Shown: positions 11,230-24,079 of the stretch, piece by piece
Layout of the letters: the number at the start of each line of letters is the position of its first letter
Numbering within the stretch: the first letter of the stretch is position 1
DNA from: Symbiotaphrina buchneri
Lineage: Eukaryota > Ascomycota > Symbiotaphrinales > Symbiotaphrinaceae
Length of the DNA: 64,000 nucleotides
Reading direction: 5' to 3'
Assembly (NCBI GenBank): GCA_001599915.1
Contig: BCIG01000017.1
Coordinates: 186,001-250,000, forward strand
Notes under the pieces: generated by a model
The model's database searches: none
What the model was told of the DNA's origin: nothing
Seen by the model: the letters and a program-made list of their open reading frames with translations, nothing else
Made by a program: the position numbers and the translations under genes

Positions 11230-13269
11230 ATGGGTGTGGGACGCCGTATGAAGAAGCAGGGCCCGCCGCCTCCATTGGACGAGTCCAAGATTACTACGTT
11301 GAATAAGCGCAAGGCAGGAGAAGCAGATACTACTGGTCAGGGCAAGAAGCGGAAGACCTCGAGCGAGGTGAAACCCGCACCCAAAGCACCAAAGGCAAAT
11401 GGCATTGCCCCAGCGAAATCAAGCCTGAAGAAACAGGGGGATGGACCTGTCGTCAACGGGGGTTCAGCCAGATCCGCAAAAGCGAAGAAGGCGAACGTCA
11501 CATTACCTGCGAAAAAGGCACAACTTCCTCTTGACGATGTCTCAGACGAGTCCGATGCTTCTGATCTGATGGATGACGAGTTCGCCGACCTTGACGATAT
11601 AGATGGCATTTCTGGGGACGAGTCAGATGGCGACCTTTCAGCTGAGAACGACGATTTCCTAGGGTCCGGGTCCTCGGTTTACGATTCTGATCCTGGGAAC
11701 CCTGAGCGCAATATCTGGTCTGAAGACGACGAAGAGTCGGACGCCGAAGAAAAGCTTACAGCAGCAAACATTGAGGGGCTATCGAGAAAGTTGGACGCTC
11801 AAGCAGCCGCTGATGAAGCCGCGGCACAGGCCGAACTAGAAGAGGACGCTCTTCAAACGAACATTGCCGCAGACCGTCCTCACATTCTAGGTACGGAGGA
11901 CGTAGACGACGAAGACCCTGCCTCGAACTTACGGCTTGCACCAGATCTCCAGCTTCTCCGAACCCGCATCACCGAGACGATCCGTGTGTTGGATAACTTT
12001 TCCAGCCTGGCTGAACCAGGGCGCAGCCGAGCAGAATACACAGCGCAGCTGCTAAAAGATATATGTGCATACTACTCCTACTCGCCATATCTGGCAGAGA
12101 AGCTTTTCAATCTCTTCACGCCCCGTGAAGCATTCGCTTTCTTCGAAGCCAATGAAACACCCCGTCCCGTCGTCATACGTACAAATACCCTGAAGACACA
12201 CCGTCGCGATCTCGCTCAGAAGCTGATCAACCGCGGTGTCACTCTGGAGCCTGTGGGAAAATGGTCCAAGGTGGGACTCCAGGTTTTCGAGAGTCAGGTG
12301 CCCTTAGGTGCTACGCCCGAGTACCTGGCCGGTCAATACATCCTACAAGCGGCATCCTCCTTCCTGCCCGTAATGGCACTGGCTCCCCAGGAGAACGAGC
12401 GTGTGCTGGACATGGCGGCTGCTCCGGGTGGTAAGACAACATACATGGCTGCTCTGATGAAGAATACCGGCGTCATCTTTGCCAACGATGCCAATAAATC
12501 TCGTGCGAAGGGTCTGATAGGAAACATTCACCGTCTCGGAGCCAAGAACACCATCGTCTGCAACTACGACGCTCGTGAGTTCCCTAAAGTAATGGGTGGC
12601 TTTGACCGAGTGCTTCTCGATGCTCCCTGCTCCGGCACTGGAGTTATCGCCAAAGACCCGTCCGTCAAGACAAACAAGACAGAACGAGATTTCCTGGCCC
12701 TTCCCCATCTGCAGAAGCAGCTGCTGCTTGCCGCCATCGACAGCGTCGACCACGCCAGCAAGACGGGCGGCTACATCGTCTACTCTACCTGCAGCGTGAC
12801 CGTCGAGGAGAATGAAGGGGTGGTGGCATATGCGCTGCGCAAGCGCCCAAACGTTCGGCTCGTGGAGACGGGCCTGCCATTCGGCGTTGAAGGCTTCAAG
12901 AGCTACATGGGGAAGAAGTTCGATGACAAGATGACCTGGACGAGGAGATACTATCCGCACAAGTACAACGTGGACGGTTTCTTCGTCGCCAAGTTCAAGA
13001 AGGTCGGTCCCAGCCCCGCAAATGGCATGGCGGGAAGCGTCGGCAATGGGACAGCCGTGCACGCGAAGGATAAGGCCGAGGAGGAGGCCGAGATCGAGCT
13101 GGTGGACAAGGCACCTATCACTGATGACGAGACGCAGCCCGAGGGAGACGATGCCTTTGGAGGTTGGGACGATGAAGAAGATCAGCAGTGGATAGAAAGG
13201 GAGCGAAGAAGCATTCTGAGAAAGAAGGGTATCAATCCGAAGGCTGTGCTAGGCAAGAAGAAGGGATGA
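11230..13269 (+). CDS. NOP2: 25S rRNA (cytosine-C5) methyltransferase Nop2
   Basis: A single exon of 679 residues, typical for fungal Nop2. The first ~230 residues are Lys-rich and then acidic, as in nucleolar proteins. A PUA-like/RsmF-type N-terminal segment follows (VVIRTNTLKTHRRDLAQKL). The Rossmann methyltransferase fold comes next: SAM-binding DMAAAPGGKTTYMAALM, then LDAPCSGTG (motif IV Cys near residue 466) and YSTCSVTVEENE (motif VI catalytic Cys near residue 520). These two cysteines define the NOL1/NOP2/Sun m5C RNA methyltransferases. Nop2 modifies 25S rRNA and is needed for 60S subunit assembly in the nucleolus. The C-terminus is acidic and ends in a basic tail. Confidence 0.96.
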   Translation: MGVGRRMKKQGPPPPLDESKITTLNKRKAGEADTTGQGKKRKTSSEVKPAPKAPKANGIAPAKSSLKKQGDGPVVNGGSARSAKAKKANVTLPAKKAQLPLDDVSDESDASDLMDDEFADLDDIDGISGDESDGDLSAENDDFLGSGSSVYDSDPGNPERNIWSEDDEESDAEEKLTAANIEGLSRKLDAQAAADEAAAQAELEEDALQTNIAADRPHILGTEDVDDEDPASNLRLAPDLQLLRTRITETIRVLDNFSSLAEPGRSRAEYTAQLLKDICAYYSYSPYLAEKLFNLFTPREAFAFFEANETPRPVVIRTNTLKTHRRDLAQKLINRGVTLEPVGKWSKVGLQVFESQVPLGATPEYLAGQYILQAASSFLPVMALAPQENERVLDMAAAPGGKTTYMAALMKNTGVIFANDANKSRAKGLIGNIHRLGAKNTIVCNYDAREFPKVMGGFDRVLLDAPCSGTGVIAKDPSVKTNKTERDFLALPHLQKQLLLAAIDSVDHASKTGGYIVYSTCSVTVEENEGVVAYALRKRPNVRLVETGLPFGVEGFKSYMGKKFDDKMTWTRRYYPHKYNVDGFFVAKFKKVGPSPANGMAGSVGNGTAVHAKDKAEEEAEIELVDKAPITDDETQPEGDDAFGGWDDEEDQQWIERERRSILRKKGINPKAVLGKKKG

Positions 13270-13351
13270 AATGCGGTCACATTTCGAGTCATTTTATAGC
13301 TACTAGTCGGGGCCCCAGTTATAGAACTGATGGAATGTTTACAGAGCGCAC

Positions 13352-13610
13352 GTGAAAGCTAAAGAAGAGCGATGCAATCAAGATCACTGTGAATGCAGGA
13401 GAGTGGTGAATTGTATCCTTGGATTGCATGATAGGCTTGGTATTTGAGTTGGCGATTGAGTCGCGGTTGTGCAATAACATTGACCATCTCCCTACAAAAG
13501 TGAAAACTGAAAACGAACGATGTAATCAAGATCACTGTGAATGCAGGAGAGTAGTGAACTGTGTGCTTAGATCACATTGATAGGGTTAGTGATTGAGTTG
13601 GTGATTGAGT
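13352..13610. repeat. Degenerate direct duplication, two copies about 148 bp apart
   Basis: The sequence from gtgaaagctaaagaagagcg (13352) to about 13461 is repeated, with scattered substitutions and small length differences, from 13500 to about 13610. The best-kept core is aatcaagatcactgtgaatg followed by caggagag. Copy 1 contains one ttgagttggcgattgag stretch near its end. The corresponding end of copy 2 has expanded into the 12-bp minisatellite next door. Confidence 0.75.
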
Positions 13611-13942
13611 TGGTGATTGAGTTGGTGATTGAGTTGGTGATTGAGTTGGTGATTGAGTTGGTGATTGAGTTGGTGATTGAGTTGGTGATTGAGTTGGTGA
13701 TTGAGTTGGTGATTGAGTTGGTGATTGAGTTGGTGATTGAGTTGGTGATTGAGTTGGCGATTGAGTTGNTGATTAAGATGGTACCTAAGATGGTACCTAA
13801 GATGGTGCCTGAGATGGTACCTGAGATGGTGTCGAGATGACGATGGAGATGGTGCTTAAGATGATGATTGAGATAGTGATTAGGTTGGTGCCTGAGATGG
13901 CGATGGAGATGGCGATTGATATGGCGATTGAGATGGCGATTG
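13591..13942. repeat. 12-bp minisatellite (gattgagttggt)n with diverged flank
   Basis: About 15 head-to-tail copies of gattgagttggt from 13591 to 13770; nearly all are identical, unit 14 ends in ggc and the last contains an N at 13769. They are followed to about 13942 by roughly a dozen diverged 12-mers of the form gNNtgagatggt (for example acctaagatggt and gcctgagatggc). Because 12 is a multiple of three, the array is open in several frames and yields meaningless Ile-Glu-Leu-Val or Ile-Thr-Asn-Ser repeats. It lies between the 3' ends of convergent NOP2 and ATP2, so it is most likely non-coding. The ambiguous base suggests assembly or sequencing difficulty, so the true copy number may differ. 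Confidence 0.95.
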
Positions 13943-14090
13943 TTTGCAATGTCACTAGCATTCACACCAGAATCGAGACAGTCTCAAACCACGCTGCTTC
14001 TTTTGACTGCGTACTTACAAAGAAACGATTTCCAGCTGAGTACACCGGAGGAAGAGATGCAAATAATTTTCAACGACGACTGTAACTTTA

Positions 14091-16099
<2,009 letters not shown>

Positions 16100-16521
16100 C
16101 GTGAGATGGTGATGAGAGACGTTTGTGATGGGAAAGAGCGGAGAGGCAGTGAGGAGGTGAGGTTGATGGTTCGCTCGGGAGAGAAATTGCAGCAAGCTGC
16201 CGCGCTAGTCCCGTTGCTGACTAAGTTGCATCATAGCTACGGTGCTACCTTACTGGCCAGCTTGGCTCATTTCGCACATCCTACATTACCCGCTCTCCCG
16301 TATGAACAACAGCTGCAGGCTGATCAACGACATTTCGCAATGGCACGATCCGCATCTTATACATTTTATTGCTAGATTCGATGCTGTGTCGTTGCAACTG
16401 CTAATTCTATCTGCCTAGCAACGAAGAGCTAGCTAACTGGTCACGTCCACTCATCGTGGCTTATGCAATATCTTAAAGCTACAATATAACCGACCAGTGT
16501 GGTCTGCCCGTCATGATATTC
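16100..16521. promoter_or_regulatory. ATP2 upstream region
   Basis: The 422 bp between the ATP2 start and the 3' end of the branching-enzyme gene (both minus strand). Presumed ATP2 promoter and leader; no specific element was recognised. Confidence 0.4.
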
Positions 16522-18984
16522 CTAGGTCGACTCCAAGGCGAGGATCTGTACGATAGTTAGCACCCGACATTGGGCACGTAGAAGGCATAATGACTCACGA
16601 TTGCCGTCCGTGTAGGAATATAAACCTGTGTGAAGTTCTTCCTCCCATTCCAGCCGAATGGCGTCGTAAAGAACCTCGTACTTTCGTCGATCCTGCCGAG
16701 ACCACCCAGCTCTTTGCTATCGGAATTCAGAACAATCTTATACGTGCCTTCCTGCTCAACGCCTACGCGATAATCTGCAAAGCTCTTCGAAGGGTGGAAA
16801 TTGAAGATCCAGAGCAGGCCCGCTCTCTCAAAAACGACCACCTTGTCCGATTCATTCTTCAAGCTAATATAGGCTTGAGGAGAGTGTAGCCAGCCATACT
16901 TTTCTTCAGTCCACTGCATCTTGCTGTCAAATTCATTGAGGAACCGATAGCGCAAGAGATGATCATCGACGAGGTTGAACTGGCGCCTAGCATACCAGAA
17001 GCTATTGTCGTTTCCGGCTCGAGGAAAGTCGAGCCATTCAGGATGGCCAAACTCATTGCCTTCGAAGTTAAGATAGCCTTCGCCTCCGAGTCCATGAGTG
17101 ATCAGGCGGATCATCTTGTGGAGGGCTAGGCCGCGCTCAATAACTGGTGTGAATTCGCTCAAGGTGGACATGTGAGTGTAGAGTTCTTTGTCACACAGCC
17201 ACATGAGAAGCGATTTATCTCCCACCAGCCTATTCATTGTCAGCAACGTTAGGTGTGTGAAGGTTGTGATACACATACGCTTGGTCGTGGCTCTCGGCGT
17301 ATGCGATTGTCTTTTCCCCATGTCTTCGGTTTGTGAGAGTAAAGCAGATATTACCCATATCCCACTCATCGTCCGATTTTTCTTTGAGTATTTTGATCCA
17401 CATATCTGGTATCGCCATGGCCAGTCGATAGTCGAAGCCAACGCCGCCCAAAGAAAGTGGCAAGCATAGTGCAGGCATGCCTGACACATCCTCGGCAATG
17501 CTTATACAGTCAGGGTAAAGTTCGTGCAGCATCTCATTCGCTAGCATCAGATATACCACGCCTTCTTCGTCGACGCCGGGGCCGAAGTACTCGTGGTAAC
17601 CTCCTGAGAAGCCACTGCGTTACGAGTCAGGACGGAGACCCCTAAGGTGCGAGTTACAAAACTTACGTTCCAATGCCATGATGGGTATAAAGAATACTTG
17701 TAACACCATCGAACCTAAACCCATCGAACTGGTATTCCTCCATCCAAAACCTGAGGTTGCTAAGCAAGAACCTGAGGACCTCATGACTGCCGTAGTTGAA
17801 AAGCCGGCTATCCCACAACTCGTGTCTGCCCTTTGCGCCTTCGTGAAAGTAGAGATGATCAGTCCCATCGAACATATTGAGTCCATCCAGCACATTCTTG
17901 CAAGCATGGCTGTGGACAACGTCCAACAGGACTGTGATACCCATGCTGTGAGCCGTATCGATGAGTTCTTTCAGGTCATCGGGAGGACCATATCGGCTGC
18001 TGGCCGCGAAGAAGTTTGTCACTTGGTATCCGAAGCTGGCATAGTACGCATGTTCCATGATAGCCATGAGCTGAATGACATTATATCCAAGATGATGAAT
18101 CCTTGGAAGGACGTTCTTGGTGAATTCTTTGTATGTAGCCACCTTCAGCTCCGGCGATGATATGCCCACATGCGCTTCGTACACTCGTGCACTTTTAGGC
18201 TTTGGTGGTTTGGGATGCTTGAAAGTATACCTCTCGCTCGGCGGAGGATTCCAGAACACCGCATCGTAGACGGGCGATACGGACAGATCCTGAGTGACCC
18301 GTCTGATCCAGGCAGGCAGGCGTTCAATGCGTTCGCCAGAGGGGATTACCATTGAGATCTTACTTGGTTAGATCGTGCATCTTCTATGATACTTCAAGGC
18401 CGCTTACTTTGACTTTGGTATTGTGGGGAATAGCCGGTTGGCCGTCCTTTGGTGGTAGAGTAACTTCCCATACTCCAAAGTCATCCTTCTTCATAGGTGT
18501 TGCATCACGATTCCAGCCGTCTGTGCAATTGTCAGTTGAGATGCGCTGCACTATCGAGTTTGGTCTCCCTACTGAAATCGCCAATTAAGCTCGCATGGGT
18601 GGCATTCGGAGCCCATTCCCGGTATACGATCGTTCCATCTTGGTAGATATTGAAGCCGAATTTCTCGTAACCCTATGTCCAACGGGCGTCAACAGCGTTC
18701 TCCGACGTCGTGGTTACCCGCCGTGTAGCTCACCTTGCTAAACTTCTCCAGGCCACCTTCCGTCTCGTCTATCTTCTTGATCCACTTCTGGACATGACTG
18801 AACCGACTTCGTAAAGCGTCCTTGAAAGGTGACAGCCAAGGGTCGAGCTGGACGACGCCTGCAGCACTTAGCCATGGACCCGGTACGGAAGAGCTTCAGT
18901 AAACGTACCGGTGCCGTCTGAGGGTACATTGCTGTCTGCGGGATGGCTCATGACCGAGTTTTCCGATGTCTCAGTTTGGCCCAT
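16522..18984 (-). CDS. GLC3: 1,4-alpha-glucan (glycogen) branching enzyme
   Basis: Eight exons (transcript order): 18984-18909, 18858-18734, 18672-18573, 18520-18408, 18358-17667, 17614-17279, 17229-16599 and 16545-16522, giving 698 residues with every phase consistent. An N-terminal CBM48-like domain ([37 protein letters not shown]) precedes the GH13 barrel. Catalytic motifs are visible: [19 protein letters not shown] with the nucleophile Asp, [11 protein letters not shown] with the acid/base Glu, and YAESHDQA with the stabilising Asp. A C-terminal all-beta domain follows. The enzyme cuts alpha-1,4 chains and rejoins them by alpha-1,6 links during cytosolic glycogen synthesis. The last exon encodes only seven residues (ILALEST); without that splice the protein would end a few residues later in a different tail, so the exact C-terminus is slightly uncertain. 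Confidence 0.96.
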
Positions 18985-20622
18985 TGTGACGAAGAGGAGA
19001 TGTACCAAGCCGGCGATTCCGGGTCTGGCCGTTCTTGTGGCGGATTGAGTGTGCGTGTATGCAGAGTTCTTGACTCCTACGAGTCGTAGGGACTGAGACT
19101 ACAAGAAGTAACGTCGAGCGTGCGGACGGAGACCACCAAGAAGATCATATGAAGCTCCAATTGCAGGTGAAGTGCACGCGACCGATGGAGGTTTTATTGT
19201 CGTTGTGACCTCGTTTGACAGAGTGGTAGATGAGCACCGATTCGGGACAGGTGATGGTGGGGTAATTAAAACGTTCAATTGCTCTTGGTTTTGGGGTTCT
19301 TCTACGTTCTGTGTTCTGTCTCTCGCCTGGCACGCACGACCGGGCTGGCCTGATCGGTTGGCTACGGTATGCTGGGACGATGGAGGTGCCCTGATCGGCT
19401 GATGTCATAGCTCTCTCCACAGTCCAGTTATTTAGGTACGGAGCACCCGTACTTCGTAGAACCTGTGGGCCACCGACCGACCCTGAATTTACCCAGTACG
19501 GAGTAACTCCACGCCCAACCAGAGTGGGTCCGAGTTAGGTTGCCTCAAGGGTTCTGTAATGCTTTGTACAGGTACGAAATCTAATTAATAAATGTGTGTA
19601 CCAGCATAGGCCCCTTTAAAACTGTCAATGCATATTAAGACAAATAACAAAATCTTGACATTTCTGCGTCCAGTGTACATCTACAACTACCTGCAGGTTA
19701 TCAAGGCGCCCAACTTTCCAGCCAAAACAAGCTAGACAGGATGAACACTCCGGCCCGAAATTCTTCCGTTGGCCGTGGGTCATCAACCTACCCGTACTTT
19801 ACCAACCCCGAGGCAGAAGAGCCCAAGACATACGTCTGTGGTAATTTGTGTGAAGACTCCAGCTTGAGGCTTCTATAAATGAAGAGACTGTTTTCAGTTT
19901 TTTTCGTGCTCCTGTATTTCCTTTGCTATTTCGTGCCGAATTTCCGTTGTTTCCAGCCTCATGGGTTGCTATGCCGAAGAAACACCCTGACAAGGTCCGG
20001 CTGCTAGCCTTACAAGGCTGTCTCGTGAAATTGTCCCCACCTTTATCCCCAATTATATTCTTGTGAGCATGTGTTGCCCATTCAGGGCTCTCTTTTCGGA
20101 TAAAGTCGTCCCATTTTCCCGTCTGTCCGGTTTTGGATGGACTGCTGTTTACACTAAGATGGGCACGGGCATGATCGGTCTTGTCACCCTACCCAAGAGT
20201 TACACCTCAATAACTGTTGAGAATGACCTCCATACATGGGCTGATCATGTCATCAAATTGATTCCTGCTGCCATTCTTCTTCTGTCAGGTGGAGCTTGAC
20301 GAATGCAGTTGGCCGTCCTTCAGGAATTGATGCAGTTCTCTACCTGTTGTCCATTCCTACAATCTATGGATAGCGAGCTCCTTTTGAGCAAGCAGATCTG
20401 CTCTCTTCAGAAGCGTCGTTCTCAGCTTTGGGTATCTCAGCCATCTTTATAATTGACGCCTCTATTCTTGCCCTTTCCATTGCAAATGAGTCGAGTAGGC
20501 CACATAGCACATTTCATGGAGGCATAAGCCAGAGTCTTGTCTGGTTCCTCATAGGATGACAGTACACTCGTCATGCTGTACACGGGGCTTGCGGCGCGGG
20601 CGCTGAAATGCCATTGTCTGTC
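18985..20622. other. Gene-poor region upstream of branching enzyme
   Basis: Contains the branching-enzyme promoter (about 18985-19450) and then 1.2 kb with no convincing gene. Motifs tacggagcac and tacggagtaa occur near 19437 and 19497. A 45-codon open frame at 19741 resembles the start of RNA polymerase subunit Rpb12 (entered separately). A frame at 20063-20299 (78 residues, WTAVYTKMGTGMIGLVTLPK) has somewhat protein-like content, but I recognise no family and no partner exon. Confidence 0.4.
19741..19878 (+). pseudogene. Possible severed first exon of an Rpb12 (RPABC4)-like gene
   Basis: A 45-codon frame, MNTPARNSSVGRG then EAEEPKTYVCG. Its end resembles the YxCGxC start of the zinc ribbon in Rpb12, the small subunit shared by RNA polymerases I, II and III. 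A possible 5' splice site (GTAATT) directly follows the codons for YVC. No downstream exon with the second Cys pair or the conserved RMVQFEAR tail was found in the window. It could be a relic exon left by rearrangement or chance similarity. Confidence is low. Confidence 0.2.
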
Positions 20623-20630
20623 TTTGTGAA

Positions 20631-21066
20631 GGTAATCGGTAATGGCACGCCCCGAATTTTTGGTTACCACACGCCCTCTCATCTATTCGCATCGTATCAT
20701 ATCTATTTGCAATCTCATCTATCTGCATCGTATCGTATCTATGTGTCCGTATTGATATCAGCATCGGTCGCATCTCCTCTATCCGGTTAATCTTCATGAT
20801 GGATGGATCGATCAACCAATAATCTGATCCAGGATAACATTCGTCGGATCTATCAGCATATATATCAACATCGTATCTTATTATATCATATCTCTATGGT
20901 TTATCTCCGTGATGATGGACCGGTTAATTCATCAATCGGTCAAGGACGCCATCTTATACTGTTCACATATCTATCCGCATATCAAAGTGGGATTAGTCGC
21001 CCTTTTTTTTTGTATGAGAGGGGCGTGCAGTTACCAGAAACCAGGGCGTGCCATTACCGATCACCA
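20631..21066. mobile_element. MITE-like non-autonomous DNA transposon, probably hAT-type
   Basis: Imperfect terminal inverted repeats of about 50 bp: the left end (20631-20682) matches the reverse complement of the right end (21015-21066). Each end carries two copies of a GGTWAYNRCACGCC-like subterminal motif (20638-20651 and 20662-20675 on the left; 21022-21035 and 21045-21058, inverted, on the right). Perfect 8-bp direct repeats tttgtgaa flank the element at 20623-20630 and 21067-21074, the expected target-site duplication. The interior is AT-rich, made of degenerate catctat/gtatcatat-type motifs, and has no transposase frame. An 8-bp duplication fits hAT elements best, though other superfamilies also make 8-bp duplications. 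The perfect duplication argues for a fairly recent insertion. Confidence 0.85.
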
Positions 21067-21074
21067 TTTGTGAA

Positions 21075-21857
21075 CTTGCGTTGACCTACAGCGTCTCAGC
21101 GATGGGATCTACTACGCTGCCGAGATTCGAGAGCAATACGGGCGAGCATCGGCCGCAAGCCTTTCCAGCGAAGCAATGGGATAATCAACCTCGTTCGTGG
21201 TGACCTTGACTACGCCCATCCTGTTGTCAATGAGCAGTTTTGGAGCCTACTTCTTGTGTGGGCGATGAGCAGTGCACATCGCCATAGTCTCGTGGGATCG
21301 ACATGCCGGAAAAGAAGGGGAAACTTCCAGATGAGATTGAGGAGATATTCGATGCGAGGACTTGATGTCAACAAGTTTTGAGGAAGACTATGCGTAATGT
21401 CATGGGCGCAGAAGCTCCATGTCTGTTAAAGCTAGCTTTCTGTGACCAACCGACATTTGCAAAAAGGGGCAAAAGCAAAACCGACGTTGTTTTGGCATGA
21501 CTATCTCATTCATTTTGTAAATCCACATATGTCCCTCTGTGTCCTCCGTTGACAGCGAAGTCTGTTTTTACATATCGAAAGCCTGTCTGTAATGTTACTG
21601 CGTTGTTTTCAGGGGCAATGACCAAGGGGAGCCTAGCCTTTATCGGGCCGAATCAACTAGCCTATCTTATCAGCAATCATGGGGGAGCTCACCGCCGATA
21701 AACGGCGCCCCCGCGTCTGGCATTATTGTTCAGACAGCCCTGAGCACCCCTTAGATACCTTACTCCACGAAGGCAGGCCGCATGTAGGGATCCCATCAAA
21801 GCAACCTCCCCGGTGCTGCATAGAGTGCACAGTACATGATCTCCCATTCCGGGCCCC
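21075..21857. other. Intergenic region upstream of CLPX
   Basis: Right flank of the MITE and promoter side of the ClpX gene. A short frame just after the MITE (about 21080-21180, RLSDGIYYAAEIREQYG) has protein-like content but no start, partner exon or recognised family; it may be a gene relic. Confidence 0.4.
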
Positions 21858-23691
21858 ATGGATATCAAGCAACGGACGGTGCGCGTGTCGTACATTACCC
21901 TATCCACCAGCATCCGTCGCACATTGACCACGTCCGCGGCGCGGCTCTCCTCATCTCAGTTCCACCGCTCGGACTTCACAAGTCAGCCGTTCTCTGGAGC
22001 CTATGAACCCTACGCTCCCACTATTGGGCCACTCGCCGGTGCATCCCGTGGCCCTCGATTGACGCCCAAGTCGCTGAAGCAGCACCTGGATCAGTTCGTC
22101 GTCGGGCAAGAGCGGGCTAAGAAGGTCCTTAGCGTCGCGGTCTATAATCATTACCAGCGGATACAGGAACTACAAAGGCGAGATGAGGAGGAAGAAGAGC
22201 TGTTGCAGCGGGCCGCTAGGAGAGAGATGAGCGAGCGGCATCCACTCGAAGGTGCGTTAAGCCGCTGAACTTGGCTAGATAGACGGTGTGAGCTCACAGG
22301 TTACTGCAGCTGAATTTCCGGGCCAACAGACAACCGTGCGGTTTGGTGACTCGCAGAGCCCGCCAGAGCCTACGCAACCTTTCGCTCCCCTCGGTTCATC
22401 TCCGCTCTTGGACCTTACCCCTCTGACGATTGAGAAATCGAACATACTCATGCTAGGGCCTTCCGGTGTGGGGAAAACGCTGATGGCGAAGACACTGGCT
22501 AGGGTGCTTGAAGTCCCCTTCAGTATGTCCGACTGCACACCGTTCACTCAAGCAGGTTATATTGGGGAAGATGCCGAAGTTTGTGTCCAGCGTCTGCTGG
22601 CAGCTGCAAACTACGACGTTGCTCGTGCAGAGAGGGGCATCATCTGCCTTGACGAGGTGGACAAGATAGCAACTGCGAAGGTCAGCCACGGCAAAGATGT
22701 CAGTGGAGAAGGAGTGCAACAGGCCCTGCTGAAGATAATAGAAGGCACAACGCTGCAGATCCAAGCAAAGCAAGAGCGGGGCGCATCGGGACGACAAAAT
22801 GGTCCCAATGGACCGGGAAGTGGTTTCCCGGGCTCTGGGCCTCTCGGACCTGGGATGGGGATGGGCTCTGGGCCGAGCAGTGGGAGCCCTGGAGGTCAAC
22901 CTTCTGCGGGCAAGGAGGTATTCAACGTCCGTACGGACAACATCCTGTTTATCTGCACGGGAGCCTTCATCGGACTCCACAAGATCATCCTAGACCGCAT
23001 TTCTCGCGGCTCCATCGGCTTTGGTCAACCGGTCCGTGCCACTAGTGAGGCAACGGGCAGCACGACGACACTCAAAGGCGAAGCGGAGCTGTTCAAGAAA
23101 CACCTACCGTTCTTCACGTCCAACGACGACACCGTCGCAGATGGCGAACAAGAGCACAATGCACTCGACCTGGTAGAGCCAGGTGACCTACAGAAGTACG
23201 GATTGATACCTGAGCTTGTCGGACGCATACCCGTGTCCACCGCCCTCTCGTCACTCAACCTCGATGCGCTGGTCCGCGTCTTGACCGAGCCGCGGAACTG
23301 CCTGATGCGCCAGTACGAGCAGCTCTTCCAGCTCTCGGGCGTCGAGCTGCGCTTCACCACGCCGGCGTTGAGGGAGGTGGCCAAGTCTGCGCTTGATATG
23401 GGGACTGGTGCCAGAGGGCTGCGGACGGTAATGGAAAGGTTGCTGGGCGACGCCATGTTTGAAGCCCCTGGGTCAAGCGTCCGCTACGTGCTCGTGACGG
23501 AATCGGCGGCCAAGAAGGAGTGTGCCCCGGTCTACTTGGCCAGAGGCATGGGCCATAAGTTTCACGCGTTGATCGCCCAAGAGGAGGAAGAGTGGGAGAG
23601 GAAGGTAAGAGAGGAGGAGGATAAGAAGGCGGGAAGGGTCACCTCTTTCGAGCAATACCGGGAGAAAGCAAAAATGACGGGATTCGTGTAA
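21858..23691 (+). CDS. MCX1: Mitochondrial ClpX-type AAA+ unfoldase
   Basis: Exons 21858-22251 and 22310-23691, giving 591 residues. The N-terminus is Arg/Ser/Thr-rich, a mitochondrial presequence. [32 protein letters not shown] starts the ClpX AAA+ core; the bacterial N-terminal zinc domain is absent, as usual for fungal Mcx1. Seen: Walker [19 protein letters not shown], the pore-loop region GYIGEDAEV, Walker [12 protein letters not shown], a Gly/Pro/Ser-rich insertion of about 50 residues ([19 protein letters not shown]), then [22 protein letters not shown] and the sensor 2 segment [13 protein letters not shown]. The protein unfolds matrix proteins, acting in haem synthesis and, where present, with ClpP. 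The splice at 22252-22309 restores HPLEAEFPGQQ. An alternative acceptor at 22282 keeps frame but leaves a 31-nt intron, which is too short. Confidence 0.93.
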
Positions 23692-24079
23692 CCGCGGGAC
23701 ATGTACGAAAAATGCCTCTTGCCGCGGGGCGGGACCTTTATATGTTTACTGTTGCCAATGATTGGGCGTTCAGGGGGTTTGGATTCCGCAGCATCTGTTT
23801 GTTAGGCATACCGGCGGCCATCTTTACAGGAATGAAACATTTTTGAACAAGAATAAAATTCTCAAGCGTCTATACTGTACATATTGGAGGTGTTCAAAGC
23901 CTGCAGTCAATAACGCTTTCCTCACTATGGATTTCCCGTTCGAAGCCCCCAGCCAACAAACCAGTCCAGCTCCCATGCGGCCGCCATACCGACGATGCTG
24001 ACATTTACAAGGATGACAAGCCGGTGATATAAGGATGAGCAGAGCGGCGGCCTGATTTTGCGTTGTGAGCTCAGCAGCT
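23692..24079. other. Convergent intergenic region, CLPX / COX5
   Basis: 3' flanks of two converging genes. Nothing else recognised. Confidence 0.5.

Noticed and set aside
10737-11306. 189-codon plus-strand frame between GET5-like gene and NOP2
   Set aside because: It overlaps the NOP2 start in another frame, lacks protein-like pattern and lies in a divergent promoter.
13567-13965. Open frames coding Ile-Thr-Asn-Ser or Ile-Glu-Leu-Val repeats on both strands
   Set aside because: They are produced by the 12-bp minisatellite, whose period is a multiple of three; no start context, splice sites or homologs support a protein.
22453-23456. Minus-strand frames opposite CLPX
   Set aside because: Shadows of the ClpX coding sequence; Arg/Ser/Pro-rich with no recognisable domain.
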